Positions 46,376 through 54,036 of a stretch of 64,000 nucleotides of DNA are shown one piece after another. Under the pieces are notes generated by a model that was not told the origin of the DNA, made no database searches, and was given only the letters and a program-made list of their open reading frames with translations. The number at the start of each line of letters is the position of its first letter. The first letter of the stretch is position 1. Source of the DNA: Paenibacillus contaminans (GTDB lineage: Bacteria > Bacillota > Bacilli > Paenibacillales > NBRC-103111); assembly GCF_003285015.1 (NCBI RefSeq), contig NZ_QMFB01000004.1, positions 62,001 to 126,000 of the forward strand, given 5' to 3'. The translations under genes were made by a program, and so were the position numbers.

Positions 46376-46524
46376 CTCCTTGTGAATGTCGTTCGAATCG
46401 GTTCCTGCAAAACGGCAAAGCCTCCCTTCCGCATACACGATATTGTGCATGCTTGAAAAGGAGGCCTCCGACTGTACGGTCGCGCCGATATATAACAAAA
46501 CCGATCAACTAACTAAGATTTATG
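46376..46524 (-). promoter_or_regulatory. Structured 5' leader of the ssu operon
   Basis: Reading on the minus strand: palindrome GGAGGCCTCC (46460-46469), UUUUCAA, hairpin GCAUGCAC-AAUAUC-GUGUAUGC (8 bp, 46431-46452), GGAA, then GGGAGGC (46420-46426), which can pair with GCCUCC of the palindrome over 6 bp. This gives a closing stem around the hairpin. No T-box, SAM or other known riboswitch signature was recognised. The leader is also an open frame continuous with ssuA and includes RLCRFAGTD, so a leader peptide is an alternative. Confidence 0.5.
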
Positions 46525-46530
46525 GTTATG

Positions 46531-46559
46531 ATACTATCATTCCGATTAATGGGTGTCAA
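46531..46559 (-). promoter_or_regulatory. Consensus SigA promoter of the ssu operon
   Basis: The minus strand has TTGACA (46554-46559), a 17-nt spacer and TAGTAT (46531-46536). Such a strong core suggests control by repression or by the leader, since ssu genes are normally shut off when sulfate or cysteine is present. Confidence 0.8.
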
Positions 46560-46631
46560 CGATTTTTTGGGTATTTTTAGGTAACGAACCAGAGGTCGCA
46601 AACCCGCGCGGCTCCGTATTTGTTGTTTCCG

Positions 46632-46796
46632 CTATTCACCCTTACGTACATGAAATGTTACGCTCGCCCCTATCCCTAATGCACTTTGGATGCGAAGTCC
46701 CGTTCCGAAGTGCCTAATTAAACGCTGATTCGTATTGATTTATCCGACACCCGAGCTTTCAAAGCCGTCTCGATCACATATTCGTTCGGCGACACA
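46632..46796 (-). pseudogene. Decayed, internally deleted copy of the hybrid histidine kinase 3' end
   Basis: From 46632 to about 46757 the sequence is close to the last 42 codons of the kinase gene at 54037-57150. It reads SSGVG-stop-INTNQRLIRHFGTGLRIQS and continues to VTFHVRKGE-stop, with TTG (Leu) changed to TAA. It then jumps to a stretch matching the receiver-domain codons EYVIETA (46760-46790), so about 750 bp present in the intact gene are missing. It directly abuts the stop codon of the FtsX-type permease gene. Confidence 0.88.
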
Positions 46797-49130
46797 TTAT
46801 TCAATACTTTTTAAGGATTCAATCATATTGATTCGGGTTATTTTTCTCTTAAGCAGCAAATTTGCCAGAATGGTGAGAAAGAATGCAAGAATAACAGCTG
46901 CCAACAAGATGAAAACGTTTAATTTATCTGGGATTTGTTGATGGGTGCTTGAGAGCGCCTTTACAATAATGGTGTACATATAGCCGCTAATCGGTATAGC
47001 AACAATTACCGCAAATGTGGTTAGGATGATGTTTTCAAAAAAAATGAGTCTGTTTATTTTATATTTTTGATAGCCTAATACCTTAAGAGTGGCAATCTCA
47101 CGGCTCCTTTCATAAATGTTTATGGAAGATATCGTATAAATGGCGCCAAAGGAGAGGATGACGGCACAAATGATAAACATGAGAAAAACAAAGCTGTTTT
47201 GCTTCAAAATATATTGAGCTGATTTCTTAAGATCATTCTTATCTGTAATCTTATCTACTTGAAGATCTTGCTCAAAGAAGCTACGAACGCTAACAAGATC
47301 TGTAGAGCTATTGGCTTCAACTAAAAGCGAGGATGGATTGTAGTTTATGTCAAAACTCTTTAAGTAGGCCGGCGTGCTATAAAACGACGGGTTCGAATAC
47401 TGGGTAGATATATGTAGAACCTTCATCTCCAGCATCTTATTTTTAAACTCCGGTGCCGTGAACTTTATCCGGATGAGATCCCCTTCTGTTATATGATATT
47501 TGTCGGCGTAAGATTTGGGCACCAAAACACCATCGTTTTCCAGAAATAGTTTATTGTCATTTACGTCTAAGAAATGAATGAGATTGTTTTCTTTTTCAGT
47601 AACCGTTAAAGTGGCCTTTTCTTTTTTATCATCTTTTATGAATTCGATAGGCAAGGCGGATAAATCGAATTTTTGCTTAATGCCGGAGGGGAGTTTTGAC
47701 GCATCGAAAGATGCTCCTATCGCATAATCCACTCTTAAATCATAAGCATAAACCTCTTCAACCTGGTCAGCTACTTTTAGTAAGGCCGTGTGGGTGCCGA
47801 AGGCCGTTATCAATAAAACAGTGCTTGCAACAACACCAACCGAGCTCACTAACGCTTTTTGTTTATTCAGTAGTATATTTCTCACAATGAGTTTGTAACT
47901 GAAGGAAATACGACTCCAAATACCCGGAATTCTTTCGATAAGAAGCATTTTCACCTTCTTGGGCGGTTTAGGACGCATAGCTTGAGCCGCACGTTCTTTT
48001 AATACGGTTCTGCTGCTTAAGTAACACGAGAGGAGTCCAAAAGCACTGGAGAATACAATGGGAGGAAAGACCGAGTACACAGTAAGGGCAAATTTTATGT
48101 CCGGCAGAGAGTAAGCCCTTGAACTCGACGCGGTTACTAAAGGAATAAATACGATAGCCGCTATGGAGCAACCTATAATGGATCCTACAATTCCTACCAG
48201 CAACGGGTAACCCATGTAATGAAGCATGATCGTCCCGTTTTTTACGCCTAAAGCCTTCATAATCCCCACTTGATTTCTTTGAGAATCGATAATCCTCGAC
48301 ATGGTAAGAAATAGGATAATAGCGCCTATCAAAAAGAGAACGAACGGTATAACCTTACTCATCAAGTTATTATTATGTATCGTTTCCGTTATTTTAGAAT
48401 AACTGAACGTCCTTTCTTTACTTACTTGGTTTAAATAGGAAAGTTGTTTGGATTGTGCTTCAATGGATTTCCCTAACTTATCAAGATCATAATCTTCTTT
48501 GGCATCAATCAGGACTTCGTTATAGGTAAAGCCGTCTGCCATTTCAGGGATCGTCACTTCGGCCGTATAAGCTGCTCCGAAGGTTTTATGATCTTGTATT
48601 TCGTTCTTTTTGGCATATTCAACATTCTCGCACAAACCGCTGATTATAAAGGTATAGTCTTTATTATTTGAACTTAACCTGATTTTATCGCCGACGCGAT
48701 ACTGATGTTCATTGGCATAATGGGAATCCAACAAGATCTCGTCTTTTTTGGACGGGATCCTGCCCTCCACCATAGTTGGCGTATTGATTTCATTTTTCAT
48801 TGGGATTGAATGAATTTTTAATAACGCTTTATACCCTTCAAACGCTTGTGTGGCATCCAACGTATAACGTCCTTCTATTTTTTTTATCCCTTCAATTTCG
48901 CTTAAACCAGCCACCTCATCTTTGGAAATATGACTGTAATACACATTCAAATCGCTTAAATTATGTTCTGTAAAGTAAGCTTTCGTATAGGCATTAAGGT
49001 TATCACTATATGTGATCAGCCCCGCATAGAAAAAAGCTCCTACGGCAATAACCAAAACAATGGCTATGAATTGCCCTATAGATTGTCTAATATCCCTCAC
49101 TAATTTTATGCATAATTTCATCATTACCAT
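46797..49130 (-). CDS. FtsX/MacB-type ABC transporter permease
   Basis: A 777-aa membrane protein with two FtsX halves. TM1 is IGQFIAIVLVIAVGAFFYAG, then a large extracellular domain (40-260), three spans (VIPFVLFLIGAIILFLTMS; YPLLVGIVGSIIGCSIAAIV; and one near VYSVFPPIVFSSAFGLLSCY), a further span near 430, a second extracellular domain (450-640) and three C-terminal spans. It has no own ATPase domain. The start overlaps the stop of the ATPase gene by 7 bp; ATG codons 6-9 nt later are alternatives. Base composition is clearly more AT-rich than the flanking operons, suggesting acquisition. Export of a peptide, lipid or drug is possible; the substrate is unknown. Confidence 0.92.
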   Translation of the reverse strand: MVMMKLCIKLVRDIRQSIGQFIAIVLVIAVGAFFYAGLITYSDNLNAYTKAYFTEHNLSDLNVYYSHISKDEVAGLSEIEGIKKIEGRYTLDATQAFEGYKALLKIHSIPMKNEINTPTMVEGRIPSKKDEILLDSHYANEHQYRVGDKIRLSSNNKDYTFIISGLCENVEYAKKNEIQDHKTFGAAYTAEVTIPEMADGFTYNEVLIDAKEDYDLDKLGKSIEAQSKQLSYLNQVSKERTFSYSKITETIHNNNLMSKVIPFVLFLIGAIILFLTMSRIIDSQRNQVGIMKALGVKNGTIMLHYMGYPLLVGIVGSIIGCSIAAIVFIPLVTASSSRAYSLPDIKFALTVYSVFPPIVFSSAFGLLSCYLSSRTVLKERAAQAMRPKPPKKVKMLLIERIPGIWSRISFSYKLIVRNILLNKQKALVSSVGVVASTVLLITAFGTHTALLKVADQVEEVYAYDLRVDYAIGASFDASKLPSGIKQKFDLSALPIEFIKDDKKEKATLTVTEKENNLIHFLDVNDNKLFLENDGVLVPKSYADKYHITEGDLIRIKFTAPEFKNKMLEMKVLHISTQYSNPSFYSTPAYLKSFDINYNPSSLLVEANSSTDLVSVRSFFEQDLQVDKITDKNDLKKSAQYILKQNSFVFLMFIICAVILSFGAIYTISSINIYERSREIATLKVLGYQKYKINRLIFFENIILTTFAVIVAIPISGYMYTIIVKALSSTHQQIPDKLNVFILLAAVILAFFLTILANLLLKRKITRINMIESLKSIE

Positions 49131-49828
49131 TCAATCCCTTCCACACGCTGCTTTACATCATTGATCGCAACGCTTTCTATCATTCCGCTTTTGACCTTAA
49201 TAACTTTATCAGCCATAGGAGCAATTGCGGAATTATGTGTGACCAATACAACGCACTTTTTCGTTTCCCTGTTTACATCTTGTAGAAGCTTTAAAACGGA
49301 TTTACCGGTAACGTAATCCAACGCTCCTGTTGGTTCATCACAGAGTAAAAGCGAAGGATTTTTAGCGACAGCTCTAGCAATCGCCACTCTTTGCTGTTCG
49401 CCTCCGGAGAGCTGGGAAGGGAAGTTTTTGATTCGATCCCTCAATCCGACTTGATATAAAATATCTCGAGCATCCAGATGGTTTTTACATACTTCAGCGG
49501 CAAATTCAACATTTTCCAGTGTGGTTAAATTCGGAATCAAATTGTAGAATTGAAAGACAAAACCGACCTTCTCACCGCGATATTCGGTTAATTTTTTTTC
49601 GTTAAAGGTTGTTATTTCTTGATCGCCGACAAATACTTGGCCTGAGGTAGCCGTATCCATACCGCCGAGGATATTCAAAATCGTACTTTTGCCTGCACCG
49701 CTTGCTCCCAAAATAACGACGAATTCCCCCTCTGAAATGGAAAAATCAACACCATCAAGCGCCTTAATCGGCACTTCTCCTATTTTGTATTGTTTCGTTA
49801 CTTTTTTGAATTCGATTAACGTTTTCAC
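49124..49828 (-). CDS. MacB/LolD-type ABC transporter ATP-binding protein
   Basis: A 234-aa ATPase with Walker [10 protein letters not shown], the family motif [19 protein letters not shown], signature LSGGEQQR, Walker [13 protein letters not shown] and [10 protein letters not shown]. Translation starts at GTG (49828) with GGAG upstream. It pairs with the FtsX-type permease. A consensus promoter with a palindrome over the start region lies upstream, divergent from the GntR gene. Confidence 0.94.
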   Translation of the reverse strand: MKTLIEFKKVTKQYKIGEVPIKALDGVDFSISEGEFVVILGASGAGKSTILNILGGMDTATSGQVFVGDQEITTFNEKKLTEYRGEKVGFVFQFYNLIPNLTTLENVEFAAEVCKNHLDARDILYQVGLRDRIKNFPSQLSGGEQQRVAIARAVAKNPSLLLCDEPTGALDYVTGKSVLKLLQDVNRETKKCVVLVTHNSAIAPMADKVIKVKSGMIESVAINDVKQRVEGIEW

Positions 49829-49904
49829 TTCTCACATCTCCTCGAAAAATTAAGAATTGAACCTACGTAAGTTCCACTTTGCCAAGATTACCTCCACATA
49901 GCAT

Positions 49905-49957
49905 ACTAGTATACTAGTCATGTAGCACACTATAATTCATGCTCATATCATTGTCAA
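49905..49957 (-). promoter_or_regulatory. SigA promoter of the ABC exporter with a downstream palindrome
   Basis: The minus strand has TTGACA (49952-49957), 17 nt, TATAGT (49929-49934), then the perfect 14-bp palindrome ACTAGTATACTAGT (49905-49918) around +5 to +20. This arrangement suggests repression; no dedicated regulator gene is adjacent except the divergent GntR protein, whose own site differs. Confidence 0.75.
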
Positions 49958-49980
49958 CAAACGATCGTACGTTCGCGTTA

Positions 49981-50030
49981 TTGACAATTGTTTGCACATA
50001 AATTATGGTATGTTAGATGAATAACATACC
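49981..50030 (+). promoter_or_regulatory. Promoter and inverted-repeat operator of the GntR-ABC operon
   Basis: TTGACA (49981-49986), 17 nt, TATGGT (50004-50009), overlapped by the perfect inverted repeat GGTATGTTA-N6-TAACATACC (50007-50015 and 50022-50030). YtrA-family regulators typically repress their own operon from such sites. Confidence 0.82.
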
Positions 50031-50050
50031 GATATACTGAAGGTGGGGCA

Positions 50051-50419
50051 ATGAACATCACTTTCGACGATAAGCAACCGATTTTTCAACAAGTAGCCTA
50101 CATCATTGAGGACGATATTCTGAACGGCACTTTCCGCGTGGACGAGCAAATTCTTTCTGTTGCTCAGTTTTCTCAACAGTTTCAAATTAATCCGGCAACC
50201 GTAGTGAAAGGGATCAGCCTACTCGTAAATGAAGGTATCTTGTACAAAAAAAGAGGGCTTGGCATGTATGTCGCGCTTGACGCGGAACAGAAGATTCAGA
50301 CTAAGCGAAGAGATCGTTTCTACAAGGAACTGTTGTCCAATCTGCTGAATGAAGCCGACAAACTCGGGCTGACTACCGAAGATATCTTCGACATGATCAA
50401 ACAGCTGAGAAAGGAATGA
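50051..50419 (+). CDS. GntR-family regulator, YtrA subfamily
   Basis: A 122-aa repressor with an N-terminal winged HTH (QPIFQQVAYIIEDDILNGTF, then VAQFSQQFQINPATVVKGIS, GILYKKRGLGMYV) and a short helical dimerisation tail typical of YtrA. GGTGGGG precedes the ATG. It overlies its own operator region and is followed 7 nt later by an ABC ATPase gene, as in ytr operons that respond to cell-wall-active compounds; the ligand here is unknown. Confidence 0.92.
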   Translation: MNITFDDKQPIFQQVAYIIEDDILNGTFRVDEQILSVAQFSQQFQINPATVVKGISLLVNEGILYKKRGLGMYVALDAEQKIQTKRRDRFYKELLSNLLNEADKLGLTTEDIFDMIKQLRKE

Positions 50420-50426
50420 ACAAACC

Positions 50427-51296
50427 GTGAGCATAGCATTGTCTTGCGGAAACTTAAACAAAAAATACGGGCGAACTTACGCTTTGCGGAATCTAGATTT
50501 GCAGTTGGAGGAAAACGTCATTTACGGCTTGCTAGGGCGAAACGGCGCCGGCAAATCGACGTTGCTTAACATGATCGCAGGAGGAATCTTCCCGGACTAC
50601 GGCACAATCGAGGTAAGAGGAAAAAAGCTGGGCAAAGGAGAACTTCCGAAGGATTTCTGTTTCGTACGTGAGAAAAACAAACACTTCGGAGGAGCGCGGG
50701 TTGGCGAGATTTTGCAGTTTGCTGCGAAATTTCATCCGAATTGGGACTGGACGTTCGCTCACCAGTTGATCGAAACGTTTCGGCTTGATCCGCACAAAAA
50801 AATCAGGCAGCTATCAAGAGGCACGGAATCGCTCGTAGGAAACATCATCGGTCTGGCCAGCCGGGCGCCGCTGACGTTATACGACGAGCCGGTGCTCGGA
50901 CTCGATGTCTTCATGCGGGAAAGGTTTTACAAGGCGCTTCTGGAGGATTATGCCAATCACCCTCGCACGATTTTATTGTCTACGCATTTGATTGACGAAA
51001 TCGCTACAATCGCAGAAAGAGTTTACATCATTGAAGCCGGATCCCTCCTGCTTCATGACGAGATGGATCAAATACGTATGGCAGCTCATCTGATCAGGGG
51101 AAATTCGGAAGCGGTCGCTTCGTTTACAGCCGGAAAGCGAGTATTACATACGGAAACCTATGGCCGCGGCACACTTGTCGCTATTTACGAAAAGTTGGAC
51201 GATTGGGATATGCAACAGGCGCGCGAGATGGACCTTTCGATTGAAAACCTGACACTTCAAAAGTTTTTCTCGTATTTGATCGAAGGGGGTCACTAA
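50427..51296 (+). CDS. YtrB-like ABC transporter ATP-binding protein
   Basis: A 289-aa ATPase with Walker A GRNGAGKST and Walker B LTLYDEPVLGLD. The signature is atypical (LSRGTESLVG instead of LSGGQ), as seen in YtrB-like ATPases. A C-terminal domain of about 80 residues follows. It starts at GTG. It sits between the GntR regulator and a membrane protein and is expected to work with that protein. Confidence 0.9.
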   Translation: MSIALSCGNLNKKYGRTYALRNLDLQLEENVIYGLLGRNGAGKSTLLNMIAGGIFPDYGTIEVRGKKLGKGELPKDFCFVREKNKHFGGARVGEILQFAAKFHPNWDWTFAHQLIETFRLDPHKKIRQLSRGTESLVGNIIGLASRAPLTLYDEPVLGLDVFMRERFYKALLEDYANHPRTILLSTHLIDEIATIAERVYIIEAGSLLLHDEMDQIRMAAHLIRGNSEAVASFTAGKRVLHTETYGRGTLVAIYEKLDDWDMQQAREMDLSIENLTLQKFFSYLIEGGH

Positions 51297-51297
51297 A

Positions 51298-51981
51298 CTG
51301 GGCGCATGGGCCGTTCATTTAAAAGCAACTTATCTGCAAATGAGGATTTACATCTTGTGCGTAATCCTTCTTATCCTTCTTGGAAGGTTGGCGGAGTTCA
51401 TTGTTAGCCTCTTTATAGACAGCAGCCAAAATACCAGTCTATCGGACGGCAACATGCTGATTCTCATTTTGCTCCTTATCGCTATTGTGCTGCCGCTCAG
51501 TTATTACAAACGTATCGTATATTTGGGCGCAAGCCGAGAGCAATATTTTAAGGCACTTCATTTCGTCTTTGCCGTCTGGGCTGCAGCCATCGCTTTGTTC
51601 AATTCTTTTTGGTTTGAGCTTGAAGCGGGCGTGCTTCGAAATTACACGAACACCGTTGATCTCGTTGAAGCGTTTCATTGGATTGACTTTGGGTTCGCAG
51701 GTTCTTTTCTTCACCAAATTGCCTTTTATTTGATGGTTATGGCGCTGCTAAGCATGCTGATCTCCGGTTACTACCATCCTGTCGGTTGGTTGCTGTGGGT
51801 ATTGCTCATTGCAGCAATCCCGATCGGAATGGCGATTCCTTCGCTGCGCGATCATGTCGGCGTTTTTTTCAAAGCACTGTTATTCAACGGCTCGTTACTG
51901 ACAGGAGTCGGATTTAACCTTTTGCTTTATTTCGTTTTCGTGGCCGGCGGCTGGCTTTTTACCAGGGGAAGAACGCATTAA
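51298..51981 (+). CDS. Multi-pass membrane protein, partner of the YtrB-like ATPase
   Basis: About six membrane spans: YILCVILLILLGRLAEFIVSL, MLILILLLIAIVLPLSY, ALHFVFAVWAAAIALFNSFW, IAFYLMVMALLSMLISGYY, WLLWVLLIAAIPIGMAI, GVGFNLLLYFVFVAGGWLF. An ATG at 51340 gives 213 aa but has no ribosome-binding site. A CTG at 51298 has AAGGGGG 8 nt upstream, 1 nt after the ATPase stop, and would give 227 aa starting LGAWAVHLKATYLQ. The longer form is proposed; start confidence is low, coding confidence high. Confidence 0.8.
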   Translation: MGAWAVHLKATYLQMRIYILCVILLILLGRLAEFIVSLFIDSSQNTSLSDGNMLILILLLIAIVLPLSYYKRIVYLGASREQYFKALHFVFAVWAAAIALFNSFWFELEAGVLRNYTNTVDLVEAFHWIDFGFAGSFLHQIAFYLMVMALLSMLISGYYHPVGWLLWVLLIAAIPIGMAIPSLRDHVGVFFKALLFNGSLLTGVGFNLLLYFVFVAGGWLFTRGRTH

Positions 51982-52058
51982 ATAACCTCGTTTATCGGGA
52001 AGAATAAGAATGGTGCTCAAGTTGTTGCGAATTCGTTAGAATTGGAAGAATGCTGTGA

Positions 52059-52109
52059 TAAAAAAAGTCTGGCTCAATCTCAAATCAGTTTGATTTTGAG
52101 ATTGAGCCA
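52059..52109 (-). terminator. Strong intrinsic terminator after the dioxygenase-like gene
   Basis: A 15-bp perfect stem TGGCTCAATCTCAAA / TTTGAGATTGAGCCA (52070-52084, 52095-52109) with a 10-nt loop; on the minus strand it is followed by GAC and seven T. It may also stop plus-strand readthrough from the ytr-like operon. Confidence 0.88.
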
Positions 52110-52186
52110 CAGCTTCACAGTCTTTCTTCAGCCGCAAACTCGTCAAGCACCGGAAGATGTAAGGAATAAGGAAAATATTGATTCCT

Positions 52187-52930
52187 TTAATATAGTGGAT
52201 ACTTCTGTCGAATATCTTCCCGGTGTAGAACGTTGGAATCCTCCCGAATGTAATGGCAAACGTACGAGCGGCGCCAACGATCCTTACTCCGGTTTTTATT
52301 CGAAGAATGGATAAGCAGCTCACTGAAGAAAAGAATATCGCCTTTCTCCATAATGACCGGTATTTGGCAGCTCGTATCGACGCCTTCCGTCTCTTCGGTC
52401 CAGGACTCGTGCTCTTCTATATTTTTAACCGCGCCATGCGGCAGAAGTCCGAGCTTGTGCGTTCCGGGAATTACCCACAAGCAGCCGTTCTCTTCATCCA
52501 CCACATCTTCCATGGCCGTCCATGCCGCGATCATCGTCATCGGATCGTTCTTGATATAGTAATAATCCTGGTGCGACGCTTGGCCCGGAGCTCCCGGTTC
52601 CTTATAGAAATACATGCTTTGCACGCACACCGCCTCCTTGCCCATTAGTTGGGCAAGTACCCCACGCACGACCGCATGCTTCATCAACTGCCGGGAGAAG
52701 CTGTCATGCTTGTGCGAATTGAACAGTCTGAGGGTATATTTCTTGCTCAAGTCGCAGGCCGCCCATTCGGGCATCGGCACTTGGTTCCGAATATCGTAGA
52801 TGTGTCCATTAAAGGCATCGATAAGATCCCCGGTCATCCCCTTTTTTAACAGGAAATACCCCTGTTCTCTAAAAAATTCGATCTTTTCCCCCGTTAGTGG
52901 CGTCAATGGCTTCGTATATGTCTCGTTCAT
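52187..52930 (-). CDS. Phytanoyl-CoA dioxygenase-family protein
   Basis: A 247-aa Fe(II)/2-oxoglutarate-dependent oxygenase fold. The metal triad is visible as HQDYYYIKND (His, Asp) and a distal His in LLIHSSNKNRS; the 2-oxoglutarate-binding Arg is probably in KDRWRRSYVCHYI. Other family segments: CLWVIPGTHKLGLLPHG and EKGDILFFSELLIHSS. AAGGAG precedes the ATG. Divergent from an AraC regulator (gap about 150 bp), which probably controls it. Hydroxylation of a small metabolite is likely; the substrate is unknown. Confidence 0.9.
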   Translation of the reverse strand: MNETYTKPLTPLTGEKIEFFREQGYFLLKKGMTGDLIDAFNGHIYDIRNQVPMPEWAACDLSKKYTLRLFNSHKHDSFSRQLMKHAVVRGVLAQLMGKEAVCVQSMYFYKEPGAPGQASHQDYYYIKNDPMTMIAAWTAMEDVVDEENGCLWVIPGTHKLGLLPHGAVKNIEEHESWTEETEGVDTSCQIPVIMEKGDILFFSELLIHSSNKNRSKDRWRRSYVCHYIREDSNVLHREDIRQKYPLY

Positions 52931-53079
52931 CTCGGCATTCTCCTTCGCTTATCATGATCTTTGCTATAGCTAAAGAATACTTCCAGAACGCCTTCCCATC
53001 AATGGCTGCAACTTGCATGATTGTATCTATAATTGATATGATACGGAAATAAGGATTTTTTCGAGCAGGAGGAAATTTT

Positions 53080-53895
53080 ATGTCCAAGCCGTCATTGGAT
53101 TTTACATTCGATAGCTTGAAACGCGCCGTTGCCGGATCTATCGTTTACCCGCCGGGAGGCCGATTCGGTCCACGCGTTCAGTTGGATCTCCAGCTTGTTA
53201 TGCTGTATACAGGGGAGATGACCGTAACGATCGACGGTAGACAACTTCACGTTCTGCCCGGTCACGTCGTCTTACTCAAGCCGGGTCACGAAGAAACCTT
53301 CGCCTTTTCCCGGACCGAAGAAACGTGGCATCGCTGGATTTCCATTCATGTCTCCTCCCTGTCAGATGATACAAGGAAAACGCTATACGAATTGCCCGAA
53401 TATTTGCCTTTGACGGAAGAAATGAATCGCTTAACCGACCTTATGCTGATTATGCGCAAACATGCTTCGCTCGATGACCCTGCAATGATAAGTTTAGGTC
53501 TAGCCGCGCTTCATCTATATCCTATTGAATCAGAAAGAGTGCTTCTCCAGAAGGAGAAGCACCCTGCCGTTTATTCTGCGCTATCTTGGATCCATGAGCA
53601 CTACCCGGAAGACATCACGCTAAAAAAGCTGGCCAGTCAAGTCGGCCAGTCTCCCGAGCATCTGCTCCGGCTCTTCAAAATGAACGTTCAATCGACGCCA
53701 ATCCATTATCTATGGGAATATCGGGTTAATCAGGCTGTCGCGCTTCTGACCAGTACCGGGTTGACCGTCTCTGAGATTGCCCACCGCTGCGGGTTTAAGA
53801 CGTCCCATCACTGTGCGAGGCTAGTCAAGAAGTCGACGGGAAGGACGGCCACCGAAATGCGCCAGTTGTCTTGGAGCGGCGTACGCAAATCATAA
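53080..53895 (+). CDS. AraC-family regulator with N-terminal cupin domain
   Basis: A 271-aa protein. Residues 20-130 form a cupin-like sensor (MLYTGEMTVTIDGRQLHVLP, GHVVLLKPGHEETFAFSR). Two C-terminal HTH motifs are DITLKKLASQVGQSPEHLLRLFK and LTVSEIAHRCGFKTSHHCARLVK. GGAGGAAATTTT precedes the ATG. Divergent from the dioxygenase-like gene, its likely target. Confidence 0.92.
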   Translation: MSKPSLDFTFDSLKRAVAGSIVYPPGGRFGPRVQLDLQLVMLYTGEMTVTIDGRQLHVLPGHVVLLKPGHEETFAFSRTEETWHRWISIHVSSLSDDTRKTLYELPEYLPLTEEMNRLTDLMLIMRKHASLDDPAMISLGLAALHLYPIESERVLLQKEKHPAVYSALSWIHEHYPEDITLKKLASQVGQSPEHLLRLFKMNVQSTPIHYLWEYRVNQAVALLTSTGLTVSEIAHRCGFKTSHHCARLVKKSTGRTATEMRQLSWSGVRKS

Positions 53896-54036
53896 ATTAG
53901 TTGCTAGCGCGCTATAATTGGCCATTTCAAATATTGGGATATGAGTGTTTAATCTCGTGTCCGTTTTCCAAAAAACGACGATTTGTACCTTTGGCTGCTG
54001 TAAGATTATTGACGATATTACTCTTTGTTCTTGCCG

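Noticed and set aside
46376..46524. T-box or SAM riboswitch upstream of ssuA
   Set aside because: No T-box GGGTGG-type antiterminator sequence and no S-box core motifs were found; only unassigned stems are visible.
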